Shown: in pieces, positions 20,713 to 28,626 of the stretch
Position numbering within the stretch: the stretch's first letter is position 1
Layout of the letters: the number at the start of each line of letters is the position of its first letter
Source of the DNA: Clavibacter michiganensis
GTDB lineage: Bacteria; Actinomycetota; Actinomycetes; Actinomycetales; Microbacteriaceae
Direction of reading: 5' to 3'
NCBI RefSeq assembly: GCF_002151125.1
Contig: NZ_MDJZ01000017.1
Location: forward strand, 391,510 to 455,509
Length of the DNA: 64,000 bases
Translations under genes and position numbers: made by a program
The notes under the pieces: model-generated
What the model was told of the DNA's origin: nothing
The model's input: the letters and a program-made list of their open reading frames with translations, nothing else
The model's database searches: none

Positions 20713-21395
20713 GCCACGGATCGGACGCCGGCGTCGACGCCTCCTCGACGGGTCCCGTCGTGAGCGTCGTGGTGATCGACGACGAGGCGCTCGTGCGCTC
20801 CGGCATCGCGATGGTGCTCGGCGCGAGCCCGCGCATCGCCGTCCGGGCGGCCGTCTCGAGCGACGCCGCCGTCGCGACCGTGCGGGAGCACGCGCCCGAC
20901 GTGGTGCTCCTCGACATCCGGATGCCCGCGCCGGACGGCCTCACGATCCTCGCCGAGCTGATGGCGGAGCCGCGACCGCCCGCGGTCGCGATGCTCACCA
21001 CGTTCGACACCGACGACCAGGTGCTCGAGGCCCTGCACCGCGGGGCGTCGGGCTTCCTGCTGAAGGACACGGATCCCGAGCAGCTCGCCCGCCACGTGCT
21101 CACGCTCGCGTCCGGCGGGATCGTGCTCGCGCCCGGGCTCCGGCGCGGCCGCCTGTTCCGCTCGCCCGAGGAGGACGCCGAGCGGGCGCGCGTCGCGCGG
21201 CTCGGCGAACGCGAGACCACCGTGCTGACGGCGCTCGCGCGCGGCCTGTCGAACGCCGAGATCGTCGCGGAGTGCGGGCTGACGCTCGGCACGGTGAAGG
21301 AGACGGTCAGCTCGATCGTGCAGACGCTGGGCGTCGGCTCGCGCGTGGAGGCGGCCGTCGTGGCCGACCGTGCCGGGCTCGTGCCGCGGACGTGA
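20709..21395 (+). CDS. NarL/FixJ-type response regulator
   Basis: A two-component DNA-binding regulator of 228 residues. The receiver domain (about residues 17-135) has VVVIDDEALVRSG with the acidic pocket, the phosphoacceptor Asp in VVLLDIRMPAPDG, TTFD and the lysine in GFLLKDTDP. The C-terminal LuxR helix-turn-helix (about 160-220) reads LGERETTVLTALARGLSNAEIVAECGLTLGTVKE. The GTG start overlaps the DUF2156 gene by four bases, and the kinase follows within 10 bases. The operon layout suggests it controls envelope lipid modification. Confidence 0.93.
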   Translation: MSHGSDAGVDASSTGPVVSVVVIDDEALVRSGIAMVLGASPRIAVRAAVSSDAAVATVREHAPDVVLLDIRMPAPDGLTILAELMAEPRPPAVAMLTTFDTDDQVLEALHRGASGFLLKDTDPEQLARHVLTLASGGIVLAPGLRRGRLFRSPEEDAERARVARLGERETTVLTALARGLSNAEIVAECGLTLGTVKETVSSIVQTLGVGSRVEAAVVADRAGLVPRT

Positions 21396-21402
21396 TGCGG
21401 CG

Positions 21403-22497
21403 ATGCGGGTGACCGCCGCCGACCGGATCCGCGCGGCCCTCGTCGACCTGCTCGTCGCCGGGGTCGCCACGGTGGTCTCCTACGGGTTCCTCTCCGCCGC
21501 GCAGTCGTCGGGTGAGGTCGCCGCGGGGATCGCCGCCTGCCTCGGCCTCCTGCTCCGCCGCCGCTGGCCGTGGCTGAGCGTCCTGGCGGCGCTGCCCGCC
21601 TTCTCCGTCGGCATCGCGTACGTCCCGCTCATGGTCGCCCTCTTCGACCTCGGCGTCTCGCGCGCACCGCGGTGGCAGGTCGCGGTGGCCGCGGGCGGAT
21701 CCGTCATCGCCTACATGGCGCCGCTCTGGCCGCCGGAGGACCCGGGATTCGTGATCGAGCCGCTCGTCGACGCGACCATCTACACGGTCGGGCCGGCGCT
21801 GCTCGGCGCGTTCCTGCGGGAGCGGCGGACGGCGGCGGCGCAGCTCGTGGAGCTCCGGGACGCGCAGTCGCTCGGGCAGCGGCAGGCCGCCGAGGTCGCG
21901 CTCGCGCGGGAGCGCGCGGTGCTGGCGCGGGAGATGCACGACGTCGTGTCGCACCAGGTGAGCCTCATCGCCGTGCAGGCCGGCGCGATGCAGGTGGGCG
22001 CGGCCGACGAGCGCTCCCGGGAGGCCGCGCGAACCATCCGCGGGCTCAGCACCGTGACGCTCGAGGAGCTGCGCGGCATGGTCGAGGTGCTCCGGGCGGC
22101 CGGCGGCGAGCGGCGGGAGCTCGCGCCGCAGCCGACGCTCCAGGACGTGCCGGCGCTCGTGGCGGCCAGCGGGATCCGCGCGACGACCGACCTCGACCTC
22201 CCCGCCGACCTGCCCGCCGCCGCCCAGCGCGCCGTCTACCGCACGGTGCAGGAGGGGCTCACCAACGCGCGGAAGCACGCGACCGGCGCGGCCGTGCGGA
22301 TCACCGGGCGCCTGGACGCGGGCGACGTGGTGGTGGAGGTCGACGCCGGGCGGGCGACCCTCCCGCTGCTCGAGCTGCCGAGCGGGCGCCACGGGCTCAC
22401 CGGCCTGCGCGAGCGCGCGCAGCTGCTCGGCGGGAGCCTGACGGCCGAGCAGCGCGCCGACGGATCCCACCTGCTGCGGCTGCGCTTCCCGCTCTGA
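21403..22497 (+). CDS. sensor histidine kinase, HisKA_3 family
   Basis: The partner kinase of the preceding regulator, 364 residues. Four or five N-terminal membrane segments (about residues 10-130) are followed by a HisKA_3 dimerisation helix with the phospho-acceptor in AREMHDVVSHQVSLIAVQAGA. A short HATPase domain carries VQEGLTNARKHATGA (N box) and GRHGLTGLRERAQLLGG (G box). Such DesK/LiaS-like kinases monitor the membrane through their helices. ATG 21403 is used; GTG 21370 is an alternative overlapping the regulator. Confidence 0.92.
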   Translation: MRVTAADRIRAALVDLLVAGVATVVSYGFLSAAQSSGEVAAGIAACLGLLLRRRWPWLSVLAALPAFSVGIAYVPLMVALFDLGVSRAPRWQVAVAAGGSVIAYMAPLWPPEDPGFVIEPLVDATIYTVGPALLGAFLRERRTAAAQLVELRDAQSLGQRQAAEVALARERAVLAREMHDVVSHQVSLIAVQAGAMQVGAADERSREAARTIRGLSTVTLEELRGMVEVLRAAGGERRELAPQPTLQDVPALVAASGIRATTDLDLPADLPAAAQRAVYRTVQEGLTNARKHATGAAVRITGRLDAGDVVVEVDAGRATLPLLELPSGRHGLTGLRERAQLLGGSLTAEQRADGSHLLRLRFPL

Positions 22498-22527
22498 GCC
22501 AGGTGGGCCGGTCGGCGCCCGCGCGAC

Positions 22528-23112
22528 TCAGCGGCCGGCCGTCGAGGAGGAGGGGACCGCGGCCGGCTCGGCGTCGGTCGCGGGCTCGGGGCCGGGCCAG
22601 ATGGTCCACGCGACCGCCCAGATCGTGCAGATGCCGAGGAGGACGGTGAGCCGGCCGATCCAGTCCCCGAGCGCCTCGGTGCGCGCGGCGTCGCCGACGG
22701 ACGCGATGGCGGCGAGCAGCAGGGCGCAGGCGATCGCGTAGGCGAGGACCGTGAGGATCCAGAGCCGCCACTCGTGGCGCACCTTGGCGCGGCCCGACGC
22801 GGGCGGGCGCACGGGCGCGGGGCCCCCGGCGAACCGGTGGGCGAAGCGCACGTCGAGCCAGCGGAGCATCGAGTGGCCGAACGCGACGGATCCGCCGAGG
22901 TAGGCGGCGGCGAGGCCGTGGGTCCAGTCGGCGGTGGCTCCGCCGCGGAGGTCGATGGTGACGGCGACGAGGAGCACGAGATCCACGAGGGGCACGCACG
23001 CGAGCAGCACGGCGCCGAGGCGCGGGCGGCGGAGCGCGTAGCGGACGGCGAGGCCGGCGGCGAGCACGGCCCAGAAGCCGATCTCGCAGGCGATGATGAC
23101 GGCGACGATCAT
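22528..23112 (-). CDS. unknown integral membrane protein
   Basis: Not assigned to a family. The 194-residue protein has five or six hydrophobic stretches: about residues 3-25, 33-52, 62-78, 115-140 and 150-172. A basic loop (RFAHRF...GRAKVRHEWRLW) lies in the middle and a Pro/Ser/Ala tail follows. It is transcribed on the minus strand, convergent with the histidine kinase (30-base gap) and downstream of the small L36 gene, from which a read-through transcript could come. No catalytic motif is visible. Confidence 0.7.
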   Translation of the reverse strand: MIVAVIIACEIGFWAVLAAGLAVRYALRRPRLGAVLLACVPLVDLVLLVAVTIDLRGGATADWTHGLAAAYLGGSVAFGHSMLRWLDVRFAHRFAGGPAPVRPPASGRAKVRHEWRLWILTVLAYAIACALLLAAIASVGDAARTEALGDWIGRLTVLLGICTIWAVAWTIWPGPEPATDAEPAAVPSSSTAGR

Positions 23113-23217
23113 GCGGCGGGCCCCCTCGGCGCTCGGCTGGTCTCCACCGCATCGACGGGCCGGCCGGAGCCCGCGCCCCAGATGAGGGGCGGCGGACGGG
23201 CCGGCCGGTCCCGTGGG

Positions 23218-23340
23218 TCAGCCCTGTCGCGCCTTGTTCCGCGGGTTCAGCTTGTTGATGACGAAGACGCGGCCGCGGCGGCGCACGACCTGCGCGCCGG
23301 GGAGCTTCTTCAGGGCCTTGATCGAGTTGCGCACCTTCAT
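23218..23340 (-). CDS. rpmJ: ribosomal protein L36, zinc-free (C-minus) paralogue
   Basis: A 40-codon gene whose product starts [15 protein letters not shown] and ends NPRNKARQG. It matches the alternative L36 of actinobacteria: the body aligns with bL36, but the four zinc-ribbon ligands are absent and there is no cysteine at all. Such C-minus paralogues replace the zinc-containing L36 when zinc is scarce and are normally repressed by Zur. AAAGGA stands ten bases before the ATG. A perfect 15-bp palindrome lies 17 bases upstream, shared with the divergent COG0523-like gene. Confidence 0.93.
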   Translation of the reverse strand: MKVRNSIKALKKLPGAQVVRRRGRVFVINKLNPRNKARQG

Positions 23341-23356
23341 GGCGGTGGTCCTTTCG

Positions 23357-23371
23357 TGAGAACAGTTCTCA
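23357..23371. promoter_or_regulatory. candidate Zur box (15-bp perfect palindrome)
   Basis: TGAGAACAGTTCTCA has 7-base arms and a 1-base centre. It keeps the outer TGA/TCA and inner AA/TT pattern of actinobacterial Zur boxes such as TGAAAATCATTTTCA. It lies in the 44-base gap between the divergent zinc-free L36 gene and the COG0523-like gene, both typical Zur targets. The spacing (7-1-7) excludes a LexA box (GAAC-N4-GTTC). Confidence 0.65.
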
Positions 23372-23384
23372 ATAGACTACAGCC

Positions 23385-24458
23385 ATGCCCGCTCGCGACC
23401 ACCTGCCCCTGCCCGCGTACCCCCGGCCGCCGTCGGGCGTCGTCCTCGTGGTGGGCGAGGGATCCGGCCTGCGCCAGGTGCTGCGGGACGCCGTCGAGGA
23501 CGTCGCGGCGACGCTGCTCGTGCTGCCGCCGGAGGAGGCGGATCCGGTCGAGCCCATCGCGCGGTTCCTCGACGACCTCGCCGGGCGCGGGCCGGGCGTC
23601 GAGGCCGTGGTGGGGATCCCCGCGATCGCGGACGCGCGCGCGACCGGGATGCAGCTCGACCTGCTGCTGCGCCGCGAGCACGAGCTGCAGCGCGCGTGCG
23701 GCGGGGCGGGATCCGGCTTCGGGCTCCGCCATGTCGTCTCGGTCGTGCCCGCCGACCGGCTGCAGGCGATCGCCTTCGGCCGGATCGACGACGCGTTCGA
23801 CGAGGCCGAGACGCTCGTCGACCTCGTGGAGTACGCCACCGTGGTGGTGCTGACCGGCATGGCGCGCGTGCCGCTCGAGTCGCGCGGCTCCCTGCTCGCG
23901 CTCGTGCGCCGGCTCGCCCCGCGCGCCGCCGTGCTCGACGCCCGCCGGCCGCTCGCCCTCGACCGCTTGCCGCGTTGGGGCGACGTGGCGGGCCTCGCGG
24001 CGTCGGCGGGGTGGATGCGGGAGCTCACCGCCGCGGGCGTCGCGTCGCGGCCCGCGGAGATCGACCGGCTGGACGGACCCGTGGGATCCGTCGTCGTGGG
24101 CGATCCGCGGCCGCTGCACCCCGAGCGGCTCGCGCGGGCCGTGGAGGAGGAGCTGCGGCCCGACCGCGCGGGCCTCGTGCTGCGCTCGAAGGGCTTCGTG
24201 TCGCTGGCGTCGCGGCCGGGCGAGGTGGGCGGATGGTCGAGCGTGGGATCCATGCTGACGCTGCAGCCGACCGGGATCGACCCGTGGCAGGAGGGGGCGC
24301 CGCACGGCACGGAGATCGCGTTCTTCGGCGTGGGGCTGCGGCCGGCCGTGCTGCGGCGGGCGATCGGGCGGGCCGTGCTGACGGGGGAGGAGCTCGCCGC
24401 GGGGCCGGATGCGTGGGCCGGGTACGCGGATCCGTTCCCCCGGGTCGACGCGGACTGA
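23385..24458 (+). CDS. degenerate COG0523/CobW-like protein (CobW C-terminal domain)
   Basis: COG0523 proteins are GTPases that deliver metals, often zinc under starvation. The C-terminal half of this 357-residue protein has the CobW_C pattern (HPERLARAVEEEL, then RSKGFVSLASRP, GGWSSVGSMLTLQP and EIAFFG). The N-terminal GTPase half lacks the P-loop: the expected GxxGxGKT reads VGEGSGLRQV. The CxCC metal motif is also missing. It is therefore probably not a GTPase, although it keeps the family layout. The start is 14 bases from the candidate Zur box with TAGACT as a possible -10, which suggests a leaderless or near-leaderless mRNA. Confidence 0.8.
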   Translation: MPARDHLPLPAYPRPPSGVVLVVGEGSGLRQVLRDAVEDVAATLLVLPPEEADPVEPIARFLDDLAGRGPGVEAVVGIPAIADARATGMQLDLLLRREHELQRACGGAGSGFGLRHVVSVVPADRLQAIAFGRIDDAFDEAETLVDLVEYATVVVLTGMARVPLESRGSLLALVRRLAPRAAVLDARRPLALDRLPRWGDVAGLAASAGWMRELTAAGVASRPAEIDRLDGPVGSVVVGDPRPLHPERLARAVEEELRPDRAGLVLRSKGFVSLASRPGEVGGWSSVGSMLTLQPTGIDPWQEGAPHGTEIAFFGVGLRPAVLRRAIGRAVLTGEELAAGPDAWAGYADPFPRVDAD

Positions 24459-24470
24459 GCCGGCCGCGAC

Positions 24471-24497
24471 CCGGCGCCTGCGGGGCGCAGGCACCGG
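24471..24497 (+). terminator. hairpin terminator after the COG0523-like gene
   Basis: Twelve-base arms (CCGGCGCCTGCG and its near-complement, one mismatch) surround a GGG loop 13 bases after the stop codon. The rest of the 150-base gap to the helicase shows nothing clear. Confidence 0.55.
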
Positions 24498-24608
24498 GCG
24501 CGCCCACCCCGCACGCGCGGCGCGCCCGGCCGCCGGCGATCGTGACGGTCCGCCGAGAGCGGATGCGCGCGGCTGGTCACTGCTCGGGTCGCGGCGTTCA
24601 GTGGGGAG

Positions 24609-26417
24609 GTGAAGCAGAACCGCACCGCGGCGGGCCCGACCCGCGCGACCCGTACGAGCACGAGCACCCGCACCGCGCACGACCGCACCGCCGACGAGCG
24701 GCCCGCCGCCGAGGATCCGGCCATCGTCCCCGAGCCCGCGCCCGGCCCCGAACCCGAGGACGCCCTGCGCGTCGCCCGCGAGTCGTTCGGGTGGGACGAG
24801 CTGCACGACGGCCAGGTGCGCACGATCGGCCCGCTCGTCCGCGGACGCGACGCGCTCGTCGTGATGCCCACGGGCTACGGCAAGTCCGCGATCTACCAGG
24901 TGGCGACCGTGCTGCTGGACGGCCTGACCGTCGTCGTCTCGCCGCTCATCGCGCTGCAGGCCGACCAGGTGCAGAACCTCGAGGACGCGCCCGCCGCGCC
25001 GCCGGCCCGCGTGATCAACAGCACCATCCGCGGGGCGGCGCTCGAGGAGGCGTGGGCGACCGTGGAGGAGCCGGGCGCGCGGATCGTGTTCCTCACGCCC
25101 GAGCAGCTGGCGCGCGACGAGGTCGTCGAGCGACTGGTGGCGCGCGGGGTGTCGCTCGTGGTGATCGACGAGGCGCACTGCGTCGCGGCGTGGGGCCACG
25201 ACTTCCGGCCCGACTACCTGGGGCTCGGCGGCGTGATCGACGCGCTCGGGCACCCGCCGACCGTCGCGATGACGGCGACCGGATCCACGCCCGTGCGCAC
25301 CGAGGTCGAGGAGCGCCTCGGGCTGCGCGACCCGTTCGTGCTGTCCAGCGGGTTCGACCGGCCGAACATCCGGCTCGAGGTGCGGCGGCACACGGAGGAG
25401 TCGGAGAAGCGGCGCGCGATCGTCGCGCACGTGGTCGAGCAGACGCAGCCCGGCCTCGTCTACGTGGCCACGCGCAAGGACGCCGAGGACTACGCGGACG
25501 AGATCCGCGAGGCCGGCCTCCGCGTCGACGCGTACCACGCGGGCCTGCCCGCGGCCGAGCGCGAGCGCGTGCAGACCGCGTTCCACGAGGACGCCGTGGA
25601 CGTGGTCGTCGCGACGAGCGCGTTCGGCATGGGCATCGACAAGCCGACCGTGCGGTACGTGATCCACGCGGCGCCGCCCGAGTCGGTCGACGCGTACTAC
25701 CAGGAGGTCGGGCGCGCGGGTCGCGACGGGGAGCCGGCCGTGGGGATCCTGCACTACCGCGCCGAGGACCTCGGCCTCCGCCGCTTCTTCGCGGCGCGCA
25801 CGCCCCGGCCGGCGAGCCTCCGCGACGTGTACGCGGCGGTCGCGGTGGCGGGTGTCGACGGGCCCGTGCGACCGGCCGCGGTCGCCGAGCGGGCCGGGAT
25901 GTCGGCGCGCACGGTCGGCGGCGTCCTCAACCTGCTCGTGGACGCGGGCGTGCTCGGATCCGACCGCGACGGCGCGTTCGTGCGCGAGGAGCTGGACCCC
26001 CGCGAGGCCGCCGCCCGCGCGAAGGGGGTCGCGCAGGAGCGCGAGCGCATCGAGGTGTCACGGCTCGACATGATGCGCGGCTACGCCGAGACGCAGCAGT
26101 GCCGCCGCCAGTTCCTGCTCGGCTACTTCGGCGAGGACTCCCCGGAGCGCTGCGGGAACTGCGACGCGTGCGACCGGCTCGAGGCGGGCGACGCGCACGA
26201 CGCGGCGATGGGCGAGGCGGCCGCGGACGCCGAGGTTCCCACGGCCTCCGCCGATGACCCGTACTCGCCGCAGTCCGCCGTCACCCACGCCGAGTGGGGC
26301 CCGGGCACGGTGATGAGCGCGGAGGACGACCGGATCACCGTCTTCTTCGAGAAGGAGGGGTACCGCGTGCTGTCGCGGCGGATCGTCGAGGAGGGCGAGC
26401 TGCTGCAGCCGGCGTGA
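24609..26417 (+). CDS. recQ: RecQ-family ATP-dependent DNA helicase
   Basis: A superfamily 2 helicase unwinding DNA 3' to 5' in repair. In 602 residues, after a disordered N terminus (about 55 residues), the helicase core carries motif I VVMPTGYGKSAIYQ, motif II VIDEAHCVAAWGHDFRPDY and TAMTATGS. Further motifs are STSAFGMGIDKPTVRYVIH and YYQEVGRAGRDG. A RecQ zinc-binding cluster (CRRQFLLGYFGE, then CGNCDAC) follows near residue 500. No HRDC domain is evident; the C terminus ends with a short VTHAEWGPGTVMS module found in actinobacterial RecQ. The GTG start directly follows GGGGAG, so the first residues are uncertain. Confidence 0.93.
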   Translation: MKQNRTAAGPTRATRTSTSTRTAHDRTADERPAAEDPAIVPEPAPGPEPEDALRVARESFGWDELHDGQVRTIGPLVRGRDALVVMPTGYGKSAIYQVATVLLDGLTVVVSPLIALQADQVQNLEDAPAAPPARVINSTIRGAALEEAWATVEEPGARIVFLTPEQLARDEVVERLVARGVSLVVIDEAHCVAAWGHDFRPDYLGLGGVIDALGHPPTVAMTATGSTPVRTEVEERLGLRDPFVLSSGFDRPNIRLEVRRHTEESEKRRAIVAHVVEQTQPGLVYVATRKDAEDYADEIREAGLRVDAYHAGLPAAERERVQTAFHEDAVDVVVATSAFGMGIDKPTVRYVIHAAPPESVDAYYQEVGRAGRDGEPAVGILHYRAEDLGLRRFFAARTPRPASLRDVYAAVAVAGVDGPVRPAAVAERAGMSARTVGGVLNLLVDAGVLGSDRDGAFVREELDPREAAARAKGVAQERERIEVSRLDMMRGYAETQQCRRQFLLGYFGEDSPERCGNCDACDRLEAGDAHDAAMGEAAADAEVPTASADDPYSPQSAVTHAEWGPGTVMSAEDDRITVFFEKEGYRVLSRRIVEEGELLQPA

Positions 26418-26440
26418 GGCGCGGGGCGCGGGGCGCGGGC

Positions 26441-26455
26441 GCGGTGCCGCACCGC
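26441..26455. terminator. small hairpin between convergent genes
   Basis: GCGGTG-CCG-CACCGC, with further GC pairing outside it, lies in the 52-base gap between recQ and the convergent oxidoreductase. No U tract is present. Confidence 0.35.
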
Positions 26456-26469
26456 GGCCGCCCGCCCCG

Positions 26470-27558
26470 TCAGTCCAGCCGCACCTCCCGGCCGCTCGCG
26501 GCTGACGCGTAGACGGCCTCGAGGATCCGCGCGAGGTGCAGCCCGTGCGCGGCGGGCGCGACGGGGGCGATCTCGCCGCGCACCATCCGCACGAACGTGT
26601 CGATCTCGACCTGGAAGCCCTCGTCGAGGTCGAACGACAGCGCGTCGATGTTCGGCGTGATCTCCACGGCCGTGTCGTGCAGCTCCGTCGTGATCCGCAG
26701 CTCCGGCTCGAGCGTCGCGCCGCCCTTCTCGCCGAACACCTCGAACGACTGGCTGTCGCGGCCGTGCAGCGAGTACGAGGTCTCGATCGCGAGCACCGCA
26801 CCGGAGGCGAAGCGCACCACGGCGCCCGCGAGGTCCTCGACGGGATCGTCGGACGGCGTCTGGTCCGCGCTGAGGTAGCGCGTGAGGCCGCGGAGGTTCG
26901 TGCGGCTGCCGAGCCGCGAGAACGTGTAGCCCGTCACCGCGACGGGCTCGGGGAAGTCCATGAGCCAGAGGGCCATGTCGAGGAAGTGCACGCCGAGGTC
27001 GATGAGCGGGCCGCCGCCGGAGACGGAGCGGTTCGAGAACCAGCCGCCGGGGTCGCCCGCCTGGCGGAGGAACACGGCCTTCGCGTAGTACAGCGGGCCG
27101 AGGTCGCCCGCGTCCACGAAGCGCTTGAGGGTGACGGCGTTCGAGGAGTGGCGGCGCACGTAGCCGACCTGCACGGATCCGGCGCTCGCCGCCTCGGCCG
27201 CGACGATGGCCTCGGCCTGCGCGACCGTGACGGCCATGGGCTTCTCGAGCAGCACGCTCTTCCCGGCCTCGAGCGCGGCGATCGCCACCTCCGCGTGGGT
27301 GTCGTTGCGCGTGCAGACGCTCACGGCGTCGATCTCGGGGTCGGCGACGAAGGCGCGGAAGTCGGTGGCGACGAGCGTCGCGCCGTGCTCGACGGCGCGG
27401 GCCGCGGCGCGGTCGCCGTCGATGTCGCAGATCCCCGCGACGACGACGCCGGGGTTCCGCGCATACGCGGCGAGGTGGAGGCCGGCGATGGTGCCGGCGC
27501 CGACGACGCCGATGCGGACGGGGGCGGCGGGCGTCGCGTCCGCGGCGGGCGCGCTCAT
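26470..27558 (-). CDS. Gfo/Idh/MocA family oxidoreductase
   Basis: An NAD(P)-dependent sugar or inositol dehydrogenase-type enzyme of 362 residues. The Rossmann fold starts at VRIGVVGAGTIAGLHLAAY. The catalytic-region motif EKPMAVTVAQAEAI carries the conserved Lys, and the C-terminal domain has GGGPLIDLGVHFLDMALWLM with the active-site Asp and His. The start at 27558 overlaps the preceding isomerase stop by four bases (ATGA), so these two form an operon. It probably acts in catabolism of the sugar imported by the nearby ABC system; the substrate is unknown. Confidence 0.9.
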   Translation of the reverse strand: MSAPAADATPAAPVRIGVVGAGTIAGLHLAAYARNPGVVVAGICDIDGDRAAARAVEHGATLVATDFRAFVADPEIDAVSVCTRNDTHAEVAIAALEAGKSVLLEKPMAVTVAQAEAIVAAEAASAGSVQVGYVRRHSSNAVTLKRFVDAGDLGPLYYAKAVFLRQAGDPGGWFSNRSVSGGGPLIDLGVHFLDMALWLMDFPEPVAVTGYTFSRLGSRTNLRGLTRYLSADQTPSDDPVEDLAGAVVRFASGAVLAIETSYSLHGRDSQSFEVFGEKGGATLEPELRITTELHDTAVEITPNIDALSFDLDEGFQVEIDTFVRMVRGEIAPVAPAAHGLHLARILEAVYASAASGREVRLD

Positions 27559-28415
27559 CGGGAGACCTCCGCGGCGAGGCGCTGCGCGGCGGCGAGGCCC
27601 TGCGTGAAGCCGGTCATCGGATCCTCGAGCCCCTCGAACTCGATGGAGACCGGGCCGTCGAAGCCCGAGCCCGCGACGAGCGCCAGGAGCGGGCCGATGG
27701 GGAGGTCGCCGGATCCGACGACCGCGCCGCGGATCCCGCGCCCGCCGAGCGTCGTCATCCACGTGTCGTCCGGCGGCACGTCGCGCACGTCGAAGTCCTT
27801 GAGGTGGACGACGGCGGCGTGGGGGAGGAGGCGCGGCACGGCGGTGAGCGGGTCCTCGTCGACGCACAGGGAGTTGCCGACGTCGAGCGTGACGCGGAAG
27901 GCGGGACGGTCGACGGCCTCGACGAGGCGCAGGATCCGGTCGCTCGCGTTCATGCTCATGCCGTGGTTCTCGACCGTGGTGGCGATGCCGAGCGTCGCCG
28001 CGTGGTCGGCGAGGTCGCGGCAGACGGGCACGATCGTCGCGAACGCGCGCTCGAACGCGTCGTCGTCGGCCTCGCGCCAGGACCACGCGAACACGTCGTG
28101 GCGGAGCAGCGGGATCCCGAGCTCGTGCGCGACCCGGAGGTGCTCGTGCAGCCGGGCGACCTGCCCGTCGAGGTCGGGGTCGAGGAAGTCGGCGCCGACC
28201 GCGTAGTTCGCGAGCTCGACGCCGCGCTCGTCGGCGCGGGCGCGGATCGCGGCGACCAGCTCCGGATCGTCGACGAGCTCGCTGCCGAGGCCCGCGATCG
28301 AGATCTCCAGGTGGCTGGCGTCCGAGTCGGCCACGAGGTCGACCACGTCGGGGACGGTCAGGGTGCCGGCCTCGAGGGCCGGGGCGAACGTGTAGGAGCT
28401 GACGCCGATGCGCAT
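27555..28415 (-). CDS. sugar phosphate isomerase/epimerase (xylose isomerase-like TIM barrel)
   Basis: A 286-residue AP_endonuc_2-type TIM barrel starting MRIGVSSYTFAPALEAG. Metal-binding and catalytic stretches include HLEISIAG, TTVENHGMSMN (Glu), VTLDVGNSL (Asp), VVHLKDFDV (His) and the last-strand SIEFEGLEDP (Glu), which together suit an isomerase or epimerase using a divalent metal. It is the first gene of a two-gene operon with the Gfo/Idh oxidoreductase and is divergent from the M81 peptidase gene across a 211-base promoter region. Confidence 0.88.
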   Translation of the reverse strand: MRIGVSSYTFAPALEAGTLTVPDVVDLVADSDASHLEISIAGLGSELVDDPELVAAIRARADERGVELANYAVGADFLDPDLDGQVARLHEHLRVAHELGIPLLRHDVFAWSWREADDDAFERAFATIVPVCRDLADHAATLGIATTVENHGMSMNASDRILRLVEAVDRPAFRVTLDVGNSLCVDEDPLTAVPRLLPHAAVVHLKDFDVRDVPPDDTWMTTLGGRGIRGAVVGSGDLPIGPLLALVAGSGFDGPVSIEFEGLEDPMTGFTQGLAAAQRLAAEVSR

Positions 28416-28511
28416 GGGCGGCCTTCCGGTTCCGGCGGCCGGGCGGTCGGCCGTGCCCTCACGCTAGGTGCGGCGCGGGCCGTCGCCCCGGGCCGGCCGT
28501 TCCTTCGCCGC

Positions 28512-28533
28512 CGGTTTAACGGAGACGTAACCG
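28512..28533. promoter_or_regulatory. candidate operator in the isomerase / M81 divergent promoter
   Basis: CGGTTTAACG and CGTAACCG form an imperfect inverted repeat, one of the few AT-containing stretches in this 211-base divergent gap. It shares GRTTTRAC with sites near 35715 and 41807 in front of related sugar genes. It could bind the ROK repressor, but this rests on resemblance only. Confidence 0.3.
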
Positions 28534-28626
28534 CCGGCCGCCGGGGCGCGGGGACCCCGTCCATATGGTGGGAGGACCCGGCAGGAGGGCGGCGCTCGCC
28601 GACCCGCGCCGGACGGAAGGGATCCC

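Noticed and set aside
23357..23371. LexA/SOS box interpretation of the palindrome
   Set aside because: Actinobacterial LexA boxes are GAAC-N4-GTTC. Here the centre is a single base, and the flanking genes (L36 paralogue, COG0523) fit zinc control, not DNA damage, although recQ is nearby.
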